Source: Legionellales bacterium
GTDB taxonomy: Bacteria > Pseudomonadota > Gammaproteobacteria > WLWR01
Direction of reading: 5' to 3'
Length of the DNA: 8,843 nucleotides
Assembly: GCA_012103495.1 (NCBI GenBank)
Contig: WLWR01000057.1
Location: forward strand, 1 to 8,843
Shown here: positions 1 through 5,697 of the stretch, one piece after another
Layout of the letters: each line of letters starts with the position of its first letter
Position numbering within the stretch: the first letter of the stretch is position 1
The notes under the pieces: generated by a model
Database searches by the model: none
Seen by the model: only the letters and a program-made list of their open reading frames with translations
What the model was told of the DNA's origin: nothing
Translations under genes and position numbers: made by a program

Positions 1-573
1 ACCGTGCGATTAGCGGGAGATTATGCATATGGTTGGGCGCGCACGGAAACAGGTGTGCATCGCTTGGTGCGTAAATCACCGTTTGATTCAGGTAATCGGC
101 GGCACACATCGTTTGCCGCGGTATTTGTTTCTCCTGAAGTTGAAGACGATATTGAAATTGAGATTGATCCAAGCGATTTACGCATCGATACTTATCGTGC
201 CAGTGGTGCCGGTGGGCAGCATGTGAACCGTACCGATTCAGCCGTTCGCATTACACATCTACCCACCAACCTTGTTGTACAGTGTCAGAACGATCGTTCG
301 CAACATAAAAATAAAGCCCAAGCGATGAAACAATTGCGTGCCAAATTATATGAATTAGCCTTACAACAACAATTATCACAGCAGCAAGCATTGGAAGCGA
401 CCAAATCCGATATCGGTTGGGGGCATCAAATTCGTTCGTATGTTTTGGATCAATCGCGAGTGAAAGATTTGCGTACTGCGGTAGAAACTTCCGACACACA
501 AGCCGTGTTAGACGGAAATTTGGATCCATTTATCACCGCCGCTTTGCAAGCTGCTTCGGTCAATCACGATTAA
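1..573 (+). CDS. prfB: Peptide chain release factor 2 (RF2), C-terminal part, truncated by window start
   Basis: RF2 recognises UGA and UAA stop codons in the ribosomal A site and triggers peptide release. The window opens inside the gene; about 180 N-terminal residues are missing, judged by alignment to the remembered E. coli protein (365 residues). The GTG at position 4 is an internal valine, not a start. Two diagnostic motifs are visible: SPF, the RF2 stop-codon reading tripeptide, at 76-84, and GGQ, the hydrolysis motif, at 211-219, in the context SGAGGQHVNRT. Their spacing of 45 residues equals that in E. coli. SPF rather than PxT separates RF2 from RF1. The residue four before GGQ is Ala, where E. 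coli K-12 has Thr246. The programmed +1 frameshift site typical of prfB would lie upstream of the window. The gene ends in TAA and is followed closely by lysS, the same order as in E. coli. Confidence 0.97.
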   Translation, partial: TVRLAGDYAYGWARTETGVHRLVRKSPFDSGNRRHTSFAAVFVSPEVEDDIEIEIDPSDLRIDTYRASGAGGQHVNRTDSAVRITHLPTNLVVQCQNDRSQHKNKAQAMKQLRAKLYELALQQQLSQQQALEATKSDIGWGHQIRSYVLDQSRVKDLRTAVETSDTQAVLDGNLDPFITAALQAASVNHD

Positions 574-576
574 CTT

Positions 577-580
577 GAGG
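577..580 (+). promoter_or_regulatory. Shine-Dalgarno of lysS
   Basis: GAGG lies five bases before the lysS ATG at 586, in the 12-base gap after the prfB stop. The short gap with its own ribosome binding site fits a prfB-lysS operon. No separate promoter is visible in the gap. Confidence 0.75.
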
Positions 581-585
581 AAATT

Positions 586-2127
586 ATGTCAACATCAGTC
601 GCACCACCAACCATCGAAGATGAAACCACCATCATTGCTAACCGCCGCGCCAAATTGGCCCAGTTGCGCGAGCAACAACCCAACGCATTTCCCAATGATT
701 TTAAACCGCAAGATCTGGCTGCGACCTTGCATGAACAATACGCTGCCTGGGAGGTGGACAAACTGATTGATCAAGCAGTCAAGGTAACCTTGGCTGGACG
801 CATGATGTTACGGCGAGTGATGGGCAAAGCCAGTTTTTGTCACTTACAAGATATGAGTGGACGGATGCAAATTTATGTGCGGCGTGATGATTTACCCGAA
901 GGGATCTATGCGGCGTTCAAACATTGGGATTTGGGTGATATTGTCGGTGTGAGTGGTCGCTTATTCAAAACGCAAACCGGTGAGTTATCCATTCACGCTG
1001 AACAAGTGCAATTGATCACCAAAGCCATTCGGCCCTTGCCGGATAAGTTTCATGGATTAACCGATACCGAATTGTGTTATCGTCAACGATACGTGGATTT
1101 AATTGCCAATGAAGCGACACGGCGCACGTTTCAAATTCGTTCGCAAGTGGTCAGTGGCATCCGCCAGTTTTTGACCCAGCGACAATTTTTGGAAGTGGAA
1201 ACTCCAATGATGCAAACCATTCCAGGAGGGGCGTTGGCACAACCGTTTGTGACGCATCACAATAGCTTGGCTATGGATATGTATTTACGGGTGTCTCCGG
1301 AGTTGTTTTTAAAACGATTGGTGGTGGGCGGTTTCGAACGAGTGTTTGAAATTAATCGCAATTTTCGTAATGAAGGTTTGTCTACCCAACACAACCCAGA
1401 ATTCACCATGCTGGAATTTTATCAAGCCTATGCGGACTATGAAGATTTGATGGATTTAACGCAAACTTTGTTCAAGTTTTTGGTGCGAGTTGTGCTGGAT
1501 CAAGACATGCTTGAGTATCAAGGGCATCAGTATGATATGACACGACCGTTTGCTCGTATGACGGTGTTAGAATCCATTTGTCATTATCATCCGGATATTC
1601 GCTTGGAGCAATTAACCGATGAAGTGCGCGCACGTCAATTAGCTGAACAACTGGATATTGCATTGCAAGAAGACTATGGTTTGGGCAAAGTGCAAATTGA
1701 GATTTTTGAAAAAACCACGGAACATTTGTTGATGGAACCAACATTTATCACAGCTTATCCTACTGAGATATCACCACTGGCGCGCCGCAATGAGAATGAT
1801 CCCAGTGTGACGGATCGATTTGAATTGTTTGTCGCCGGTCGTGAAATTGCCAATGGCTTTTCAGAATTAAATGATCCCGAGGATCAAGCCGAACGCTTCC
1901 GCCATCAAGTGGCGAGTCGTCAAGGCGGTGATTTGGAAGCCATGCACTACGATGCTGATTACATTAATGCGCTTGAATATGGCATGCCACCCACCGCCGG
2001 TGAAGGCATTGGCATTGACCGATTGGTGATGTTATTCACCGATTCACCCTCGATTCGCGATGTGATTTTATTTCCGCATTTACGTCAACCGAGAGTTTTA
2101 ACAGCAAAGAAATCATCGGATGATTGA
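586..2127 (+). CDS. lysS: Lysyl-tRNA synthetase, class II
   Basis: Charges tRNA(Lys) with lysine using ATP, in the cytoplasm. At 513 residues it is close to E. coli LysS (505). An N-terminal OB-fold anticodon-binding domain spans roughly residues 67-145, followed by the class II catalytic core. Motif 1 lies around residues 201-216 (LEVETPMM...PGGA). Motif 2 is at 250-279 (FERVFEINRNFRNEG, then HNPEFTMLEFY). Motif 3 is at 472-484 (GEGIGIDRLVMLF). The conserved core ends at FPHLR, residue 500. Thirteen more residues follow (QPRVL...SSDD), where E. coli has only about three, so the tail is unusual. The last 43 bases overlap, on the opposite strand, the 3' end of the ankyrin-like gene. Start ATG at 586 is supported by GAGG upstream and by the family's usual N-terminus. 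Confidence 0.97.
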   Translation: MSTSVAPPTIEDETTIIANRRAKLAQLREQQPNAFPNDFKPQDLAATLHEQYAAWEVDKLIDQAVKVTLAGRMMLRRVMGKASFCHLQDMSGRMQIYVRRDDLPEGIYAAFKHWDLGDIVGVSGRLFKTQTGELSIHAEQVQLITKAIRPLPDKFHGLTDTELCYRQRYVDLIANEATRRTFQIRSQVVSGIRQFLTQRQFLEVETPMMQTIPGGALAQPFVTHHNSLAMDMYLRVSPELFLKRLVVGGFERVFEINRNFRNEGLSTQHNPEFTMLEFYQAYADYEDLMDLTQTLFKFLVRVVLDQDMLEYQGHQYDMTRPFARMTVLESICHYHPDIRLEQLTDEVRARQLAEQLDIALQEDYGLGKVQIEIFEKTTEHLLMEPTFITAYPTEISPLARRNENDPSVTDRFELFVAGREIANGFSELNDPEDQAERFRHQVASRQGGDLEAMHYDADYINALEYGMPPTAGEGIGIDRLVMLFTDSPSIRDVILFPHLRQPRVLTAKKSSDD

Positions 2128-3725
2128 TCCTCGTTTGGCTCGTCCTCCACGAAAGAGTTGAGTGAGATCAACGCTGATTTTGGATTAAAGTGAAACTTAT
2201 AGTGAGTCAACTCAATGCCTAATACGGCGCCTAATAACATGGCCCCTATGATGATGCAAGCAGCCGGGAATGTGAAAGTGGTCAATGTCGCTGTAACGAT
2301 TATTCCAGTGATGATGCTTGCAATACCTGCGCCTAGCAAGGCACTTTTTAATTCGGAGGAAGCGTATAGTGAGACGCTATTGAGACCTTCGTCTTTAGCA
2401 TCCTTAAACTCTGAATATTCTTTTGTTGTGGCACTATTAAATAATTGTTTAGTGTCCGCTGTTCTAGCCTCTGCTGCTAATTTTAATGTTGTATTTCCAT
2501 TGCCATCCGGAGCATCCTTAAACTCTGAATATTCTTTTGTTGTGGCACTATTAAATAATTGTTTAGTGTCCGCTGTTCTAGCCTCTGCTGCTAATTTTAA
2601 CACTGTATTTCCATTGCCATCCGGCTGCATGAAATCAGTATATGGACATTCAACAAGCTTGATCAACATATTGAAGTGTTCATCTCGATCTTGTTCTTCT
2701 GCATTTATGATGGCTGTTACAGCAGCAGTCAGCGGTGTATAGCCAGTGTCTTTATTGACATTGTTAAAAATAGTAGAAAGGTCCTCCTCCATATCTTCAA
2801 CATGAGCTGGGCGTTTTTCATTTTCATCTTGGGCAGGTAATGATTGATCCAGGTCATAAACTTGCTCAATGATTTCATCTTCGACTTCGACAAGTAATGA
2901 TTGATCCAGGTTATAAACTTGCTCAATGATTGCATCGATAGAGTCAGGATTGCCGATACGGATTGCATTAAATAATAATATTTGTTGTGCTTCATTCAAT
3001 TGATCCCGAATATCTTGTCTCAAGTATGATTCAGAATCATCAGATTTTAAATTATCAACAATAGTCCTGTATATGGATTTAACAAGACCGGTCAACACCT
3101 GCAAATGTTTATCTCGATCTTGTTCTTCTGCATTTATGACGGCATTTATAGCAGCAGTTAATGGCGTATGGCCATCGTCATTTGGACGATTGAAAATATT
3201 ATGAAGATCCTCGATAACTTCTTTGACATCGGCTGTATTTTGTTCATCTTTTTGTTCAGGTGATAATGGATCGGTATCAAATTGATTAATGACTTCACTG
3301 ATGTGCTTAACACTTCCTATCCGGATTGCGTCAAATAATAATAACCGGTTTATTTCTCGTACCATTACTTGGCGTTGATATTTATGTAGGGTAGATATCG
3401 CTGCATGTAAAGAAGTTTTGGCGGTGAGAACAGCACCTATTGATGATGTCACTAATGAATTGAGTCCTGCCAATAATTTTTCTAATTCAATGATTACATT
3501 TGGTATCGTACATGATTTAGAATCATCGGGTGCATTTGGATGATTAACAAATGCTGAGATAGCATCTATTGCAACCATATTTGAAATAACCTCATCAAGC
3601 AGGTGAACGCAGTGTTTCGCATCCTTTTGCCTTAAATTGCATTCTATATTATTTTTGAGAGCGGCCAACCGGCTTAGATCGAATGAGGGGTATGATGTTG
3701 AAGTATCTTGAGATTTACTAGGCAT
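2085..3725 (-). CDS. Ankyrin-like repeat protein with C-terminal membrane hairpin; candidate secreted effector
   Basis: I do not recognise this 546-residue protein as a named family. The repeats are ankyrin-like but divergent. Module A (about residues 126-220) and module B (247-362) share LLLFDAIRIG / ILLFNAIRIG, TPLTAA (187-192, 330-335) and NAEEQDRD. A 19-residue tandem unit (IIEQVYxLDQSL) sits inside module B at 267-304. Two 38-residue units (368-405 and 406-443, PDGNGNTxLKLAAEA...) are almost identical, and a degenerate third follows at 444-466. Two hydrophobic helices at about 462-486 and 487-505, rich in small residues, form a predicted hairpin. The last 40 residues are polar, with acidic EDEPNEDQSSDD near the end. 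There is no signal peptide. ATG at 3725 is chosen because GGAGGTGA lies eight bases upstream; an in-frame TTG at 3743 would start inside that site. The gene is visibly AT-richer than its neighbours. Host-directed secretion is inference. Confidence 0.85.
   Translation of the reverse strand: MPSKSQDTSTSYPSFDLSRLAALKNNIECNLRQKDAKHCVHLLDEVISNMVAIDAISAFVNHPNAPDDSKSCTIPNVIIELEKLLAGLNSLVTSSIGAVLTAKTSLHAAISTLHKYQRQVMVREINRLLLFDAIRIGSVKHISEVINQFDTDPLSPEQKDEQNTADVKEVIEDLHNIFNRPNDDGHTPLTAAINAVINAEEQDRDKHLQVLTGLVKSIYRTIVDNLKSDDSESYLRQDIRDQLNEAQQILLFNAIRIGNPDSIDAIIEQVYNLDQSLLVEVEDEIIEQVYDLDQSLPAQDENEKRPAHVEDMEEDLSTIFNNVNKDTGYTPLTAAVTAIINAEEQDRDEHFNMLIKLVECPYTDFMQPDGNGNTVLKLAAEARTADTKQLFNSATTKEYSEFKDAPDGNGNTTLKLAAEARTADTKQLFNSATTKEYSEFKDAKDEGLNSVSLYASSELKSALLGAGIASIITGIIVTATLTTFTFPAACIIIGAMLLGAVLGIELTHYKFHFNPKSALISLNSFVEDEPNEDQSSDDFFAVKTLG
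2397..2510 (-). repeat. 114-bp tandem repeat, downstream copy (38 codons)
   Basis: Second unit in reading direction, encoding residues 406-443 of the ankyrin-like protein. It differs from the adjacent copy at only three bases, all in one codon (ACA here, GTG in the other copy), so 111 of 114 bases are identical. This indicates a recent in-frame duplication. Confidence 0.95.
2511..2624 (-). repeat. 114-bp tandem repeat, upstream copy (38 codons)
   Basis: First unit in reading direction, encoding residues 368-405 (PDGNGNTVLKLAAEA to EFKDA). It directly abuts the downstream copy with no spacer. The unit resembles one long ankyrin repeat: a GNTxLxLAA core with a lengthened second helix and loop. 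Confidence 0.95.
2682..3183 (-). repeat. Diverged segmental repeat of 429-bp offset (modules A and B)
   Basis: The stretch starting at 2682 and the stretch starting at 3111 share a run covering ATCTCGATCTTGTTCTTCTG and then roughly 50 further bases with scattered differences. They encode NAEEQDRD preceded by TPLTAA in both modules. This is an older duplication than the 114-bp and 57-bp ones, as the amino acids between the shared motifs have diverged. Confidence 0.8.
2838..2936 (-). repeat. 57-bp tandem duplication (19-codon unit) in the ankyrin-like gene
   Basis: Two copies of a 42-base core begin at 2838 and 2895, a period of 57 bases. The cores differ at two positions. They encode IIEQVYDLDQSL and IIEQVYNLDQSL. 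Together with a few extra residues, this insertion accounts for the different spacing between the FxAIRIG and TPLTAA motifs in modules A (50 residues) and B (72 residues). Confidence 0.88.
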
Positions 3726-3733
3726 AGATATAG

Positions 3734-3741
3734 TCACCTCC
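3734..3741 (-). promoter_or_regulatory. Strong Shine-Dalgarno deciding the start of the ankyrin-like gene
   Basis: On the minus strand GGAGGTGA, a near-perfect anti-16S match, ends eight bases before the ATG at 3725. The longer reading frame that begins with TTG at 3743 overlaps this site and has no ribosome binding site of its own. Confidence 0.85.
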
Positions 3742-3819
3742 AAATAATATGATGAATCACTGTAGTTTTATAAAAGCTAATAAGGGATATGAGCCTTTAA
3801 CAAACCAAGTTGGACAATC

Positions 3820-3828
3820 ACAATATCA
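3820..3828 (-). promoter_or_regulatory. Candidate extended -10 of the ankyrin-like gene
   Basis: The minus strand reads TGATATTGT: a TGn extension plus TATTGT, a 4-of-6 match to TATAAT. It lies 10 bases downstream of the TTAA-N7-TTAA inverted repeat, which would cover the -35 position. It would give a leader of about 87 bases. The region is AT-rich, so chance matches are likely. Confidence 0.3.
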
Positions 3829-3835
3829 AATAAAA

Positions 3836-3852
3836 CTTAATATTTTATTAAG
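3836..3852. promoter_or_regulatory. Inverted repeat CTTAATA-TTT-TATTAAG, candidate response-regulator (PmrA-like) site
   Basis: A perfect 7-bp inverted repeat with two TTAA cores 11 bases apart. The + strand left half is CTTAATATT, identical to the half-site I recall for the Legionella/Coxiella PmrA box (cTTAATatT, repeated after a 2-base gap). The second half-site matches only at TTAA and two other bases. It sits about 110 bases upstream of the ankyrin-like gene start. It could instead be a weak AT-rich hairpin; it lacks the GC stem of a terminator. Confidence 0.35.
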
Positions 3853-4061
3853 AGTTCAGTGAAGGCGGTTATTGCTCTTTGCCCAGGATAAAAAAGCATT
3901 TTTCTCGTTGGCATCCTCGTGTTCGTTACGATTTAGGCAACAGGCCAACAGTGAGTCTTGTTCGCATCTTCAAGTGGAATGGGTATATTCACCACAATCT
4001 GCACTCAAAGCTGGCTGTTCCCCAAGGTTTAAAATTTTGGTGAATAAACACAGGTTTTTTA

Positions 4062-4976
4062 TCAATTTGCATGGGTGTCTAGCGTATAAGGTAGGCTGAG
4101 CCAATCCACGCTGATCGCTTGCTGTAGCATGCTCAGTGTTGCTGATTTTTCATGGGTCACGGGTAATAACACCAAGGCTTGTTGGGTTGATTGATTTGCT
4201 TCTGACACACTGTCGATCACATAGCCTAACGGTGAACCACTCTTGGGTTGGGTGATGGGTGTGCCGGCAGGTAATGACTGGGCAGAATGCAATCGAACAC
4301 GATAGGAGTGATGTTTCAACTGACTTTTGTAATGCAAACGGGCAATGATTTCCTGTCCTAGAAAACACCCTTTGGTGAAGTTGATACCGCCAATTAGATG
4401 ATAATTCACTCGATGGGGTAACCATTGTGCTTGCGTGGTGACAAAGACATTGGCAATACCGTGGATAATATCGCGCAATTGCCAGGTGGTTGGCGGTAGT
4501 TGAGAGTATTGATGATGCCATTGTGTTTGTAACTGAGATAGGCACGTTGCGGGTCCGACATATAGCAAGCGAGCGGCGTCATCTGGCAATGAAATGATTT
4601 GTACATTCGCTTGTTCAAGCAGGGGGATACCAGACAATCCAACCGTTGCCAATAGCATTAAATCATCCGGTGTAGGCGTGAGTGTCACTTTGGAAAACCG
4701 TGCGTAGGGCTGCAATGCGGTTTGCAAAGCCGTTGCCATCCCTATGGGCAGCATCAGTAAAAAACTTTCTTGGTATCGCCACAGGCGAAACGCCGCTTGC
4801 ATCCGACCTTGCAAATTACAATAACATCCTAATAGTGTTTGCTGATCGGTTGCCGTGTTGACATCACAACTAAGTTGCCCTTGTAAAAAACTCGCAGCAT
4901 CAGGGCCACTGACTTGCAAAATTTCCCATTGGGTCATTGGAATGATGCCTGATTGCGGTTGCGATGTGATATTCAT
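4062..4976 (-). CDS. ygfZ: Folate-binding Fe-S cluster repair/maturation protein YgfZ
   Basis: YgfZ is a GcvT-like, folate-dependent protein that supports synthesis or repair of certain iron-sulfur enzymes in the cytoplasm. The 304-residue length is slightly below E. coli YgfZ (326). The signature K-G-C-x-x-G-Q-E is seen as KGCFLGQE at residues 202-209, after LPHRVNYHLIGGINF, with the conserved cysteine at 204. The N-terminal GcvT-type fold is marked by LQVSGPDAASFLQGQLSCDV around residues 20-39, which has the usual DA..FLQGQ pattern. ATG at 4976 has AAGG eight bases upstream on the minus strand. It is divergent from sdhE with only 28 bases between the two start codons, matching the E. coli ygfZ / sdhE-ygfX arrangement. 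This pairing suggests a shared role in maintaining respiratory Fe-S and flavin enzymes. Confidence 0.95.
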   Translation of the reverse strand: MNITSQPQSGIIPMTQWEILQVSGPDAASFLQGQLSCDVNTATDQQTLLGCYCNLQGRMQAAFRLWRYQESFLLMLPIGMATALQTALQPYARFSKVTLTPTPDDLMLLATVGLSGIPLLEQANVQIISLPDDAARLLYVGPATCLSQLQTQWHHQYSQLPPTTWQLRDIIHGIANVFVTTQAQWLPHRVNYHLIGGINFTKGCFLGQEIIARLHYKSQLKHHSYRVRLHSAQSLPAGTPITQPKSGSPLGYVIDSVSEANQSTQQALVLLPVTHEKSATLSMLQQAISVDWLSLPYTLDTHAN

Positions 4977-4989
4977 AGTGGTGACCTTC

Positions 4990-4998
4990 TGTTACAAT
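4990..4998 (+). promoter_or_regulatory. Extended -10 promoter of sdhE, probably giving a leaderless mRNA
   Basis: TGTTACAAT matches the extended -10 form TGn followed by TACAAT (5 of 6 to TATAAT). No good -35 is seen at 17 bases. Transcription would begin about seven bases after the hexamer, at or next to the A of ATG 5005. Confidence 0.55.
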
Positions 4999-5004
4999 AT
5001 GCGG

Positions 5005-5286
5005 ATGAATGAACAAGCACCCCCTTCTACACACCCGGCACAGGTTCGATGGCGTTGTCATCGTGGCATGTGGGAACTTGATTTATTATTGCTGCCTTTT
5101 TTTGACCGTCATTTTGTCAAACTTACACCCGGGCAACAAGTGGATTTTTGTCGATTATTGGAACATCCCGATCCGGATCTGTATGCTTGGTTATTAGGGT
5201 TGGAGCAACCATCGTCCGACACAGGAGTGCAAGACCTTGTCAATATCATCCGTGCTGCACATACCTCTACAGCCCCTACCACCTAG
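5005..5286 (+). CDS. sdhE: Succinate dehydrogenase flavinylation factor SdhE (YgfY/CptB family)
   Basis: A small cytoplasmic protein that promotes covalent attachment of FAD to SdhA and FrdA. It is 93 residues long (E. coli 88). The family motif RGxxE is present as RGMWE at residues 20-24 within CHRGMWELDLLLLPFF, followed by the typical F..LLEHPDPDLYAWLLG segment at about residues 48-65. The start could be ATG 4999 or ATG 5005; both lack a Shine-Dalgarno. I choose 5005 because the -10 candidate ends at 4998, so 4999 would not be transcribed from it. It lies divergent to ygfZ and its end overlaps ygfX by 50 bases, so sdhE and ygfX are co-transcribed. The N-terminal extension (about residues 1-13, rich in Pro and Thr) is longer than in E. 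coli. The family was once described as the antitoxin CptB; the flavinylation role is better supported. Confidence 0.93.
   Translation: MNEQAPPSTHPAQVRWRCHRGMWELDLLLLPFFDRHFVKLTPGQQVDFCRLLEHPDPDLYAWLLGLEQPSSDTGVQDLVNIIRAAHTSTAPTT
5223..5227 (+). promoter_or_regulatory. Shine-Dalgarno for the TTG start of ygfX
   Basis: AGGAG inside the sdhE coding sequence lies nine bases before TTG at 5237. The next possible start, GTG at 5252, has no such site, so this decides the start. Confidence 0.65.
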
Positions 5287-5671
5287 CATTCGAACCATTG
5301 TTCAATTGATCTTTATTGGCGCGGCAGTCAATGTGGTGTCGGCGCAAGGGTGGTTTGCCTGGCAATGGGTTGGTTTATTGGTTTTGGGATGGGGATATCG
5401 AGCTTGGTGGCGTCGCCACGTAACATTAACAGATCAAAAAGCCATTCATGCGATCACCTTCACGGCAGAATCTATGCGGGTGCATTTAACACATCAGGTA
5501 CAGATTCAATGCCAATTGAGACCTCCAATCAAACTGTTGCCATGGGCTGTTTTGATCAGCTATCAAATACCGTCGCATTGGCATTATAAAACCATGCTGC
5601 TATTACAGCCTTGCATGTCGCCAGAGGCTTGGCGTCAACTGAGGGTGAGATTGCTATACTCATCGATATGA
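5237..5671 (+). CDS. ygfX: Inner membrane protein YgfX (CptA family)
   Basis: A 144-residue membrane protein partnered with SdhE in many gammaproteobacteria; the E. coli homologue was described as toxin CptA acting on cytoskeletal proteins, a role that is debated. Two adjacent hydrophobic segments at about residues 19-37 (IRTIVQLIFIGAAVNVV) and 39-56 (WFAWQWVGLLVLGWGYRAW) form a hairpin, followed by a basic WWRR and a soluble C-terminal domain. The end, MSPEAWRQLRVRLL, matches the E. coli MDEAEWRDLRRILL pattern. The start is TTG at 5237, with AGGAG nine bases upstream, overlapping sdhE by 50 bases; translation is probably coupled. Sequence similarity is low outside the membrane hairpin and C-terminus, as is normal for this family, so the assignment relies partly on context. 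Confidence 0.85.
   Translation: MSISSVLHIPLQPLPPSIRTIVQLIFIGAAVNVVSAQGWFAWQWVGLLVLGWGYRAWWRRHVTLTDQKAIHAITFTAESMRVHLTHQVQIQCQLRPPIKLLPWAVLISYQIPSHWHYKTMLLLQPCMSPEAWRQLRVRLLYSSI
5652..5660 (+). promoter_or_regulatory. Candidate extended -10 promoter of rpoE
   Basis: TGCTATACT: TGn plus TATACT (5 of 6 to TATAAT), lying inside the end of ygfX. It would start transcription near 5667 and give a leader of about 31 bases. No convincing sigma-E-type (GAACTT-N16-TCTGA) promoter is seen, so classic autoregulation is not evident here. Confidence 0.45.
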
Positions 5672-5697
5672 GATGAAATTCGTCTATTGCAAACATA

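Larger units (their letters stand above)
3744..4061. other. Gene-free intergenic stretch, about 318 bases
   Basis: No convincing gene is seen on either strand. From 3744 to about 3860 it is AT-rich and probably the leader and promoter of the ankyrin-like gene. From about 3861 to 4050 composition is more balanced, with a short imperfect direct repeat (GGCAACAG / GGCCAACAG, 3937-3951) and a 6-base inverted pair GTTGGC (3907-3912) / GCCAAC (3944-3949). A 75-codon open frame on the + strand starts with TTG, lacks a ribosome binding site and runs antisense into ygfZ; I do not call it. There is no tRNA cloverleaf, and no clear terminator for ygfZ, although a run of T on the + strand lies at 4055-4060. 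Confidence 0.6.

Noticed and set aside
2397..2624. Direct repeats considered as a CRISPR array
   Set aside because: The units are in frame, abut with no spacer and encode an ankyrin-like motif; there are no spacers or cas genes.
2215..2742. Long + strand open frame (175 codons) opposite the ankyrin-like gene
   Set aside because: It is antisense to the repeat gene, mirrors its tandem repeats, and has no ribosome binding site; the minus-strand protein has coherent domains and a strong Shine-Dalgarno.
2729..2995. 88-codon minus-strand frame inside the repeat gene
   Set aside because: It is a shifted frame of the same strand; its apparent repeats come from the 57-bp duplication.
3726..3743. Earlier TTG start for the ankyrin-like gene
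   Set aside because: The six added codons lie on top of GGAGGTGA, the ribosome binding site for ATG 3725, and no site precedes the TTG.
3836..3852. Inverted repeat considered as a rho-independent terminator
   Set aside because: Six of seven stem pairs are A-T and no T tract follows, so it would not form a stable terminator.
3872..4099. 75-codon + strand open frame starting with TTG
   Set aside because: No Shine-Dalgarno, no recognisable domain, and its end is antisense to the ygfZ 3' end.
4150..4642. Two minus-strand frames (131 and 78 codons) within ygfZ
   Set aside because: They are alternative frames of a clear ygfZ coding sequence with the KGCFLGQE motif.
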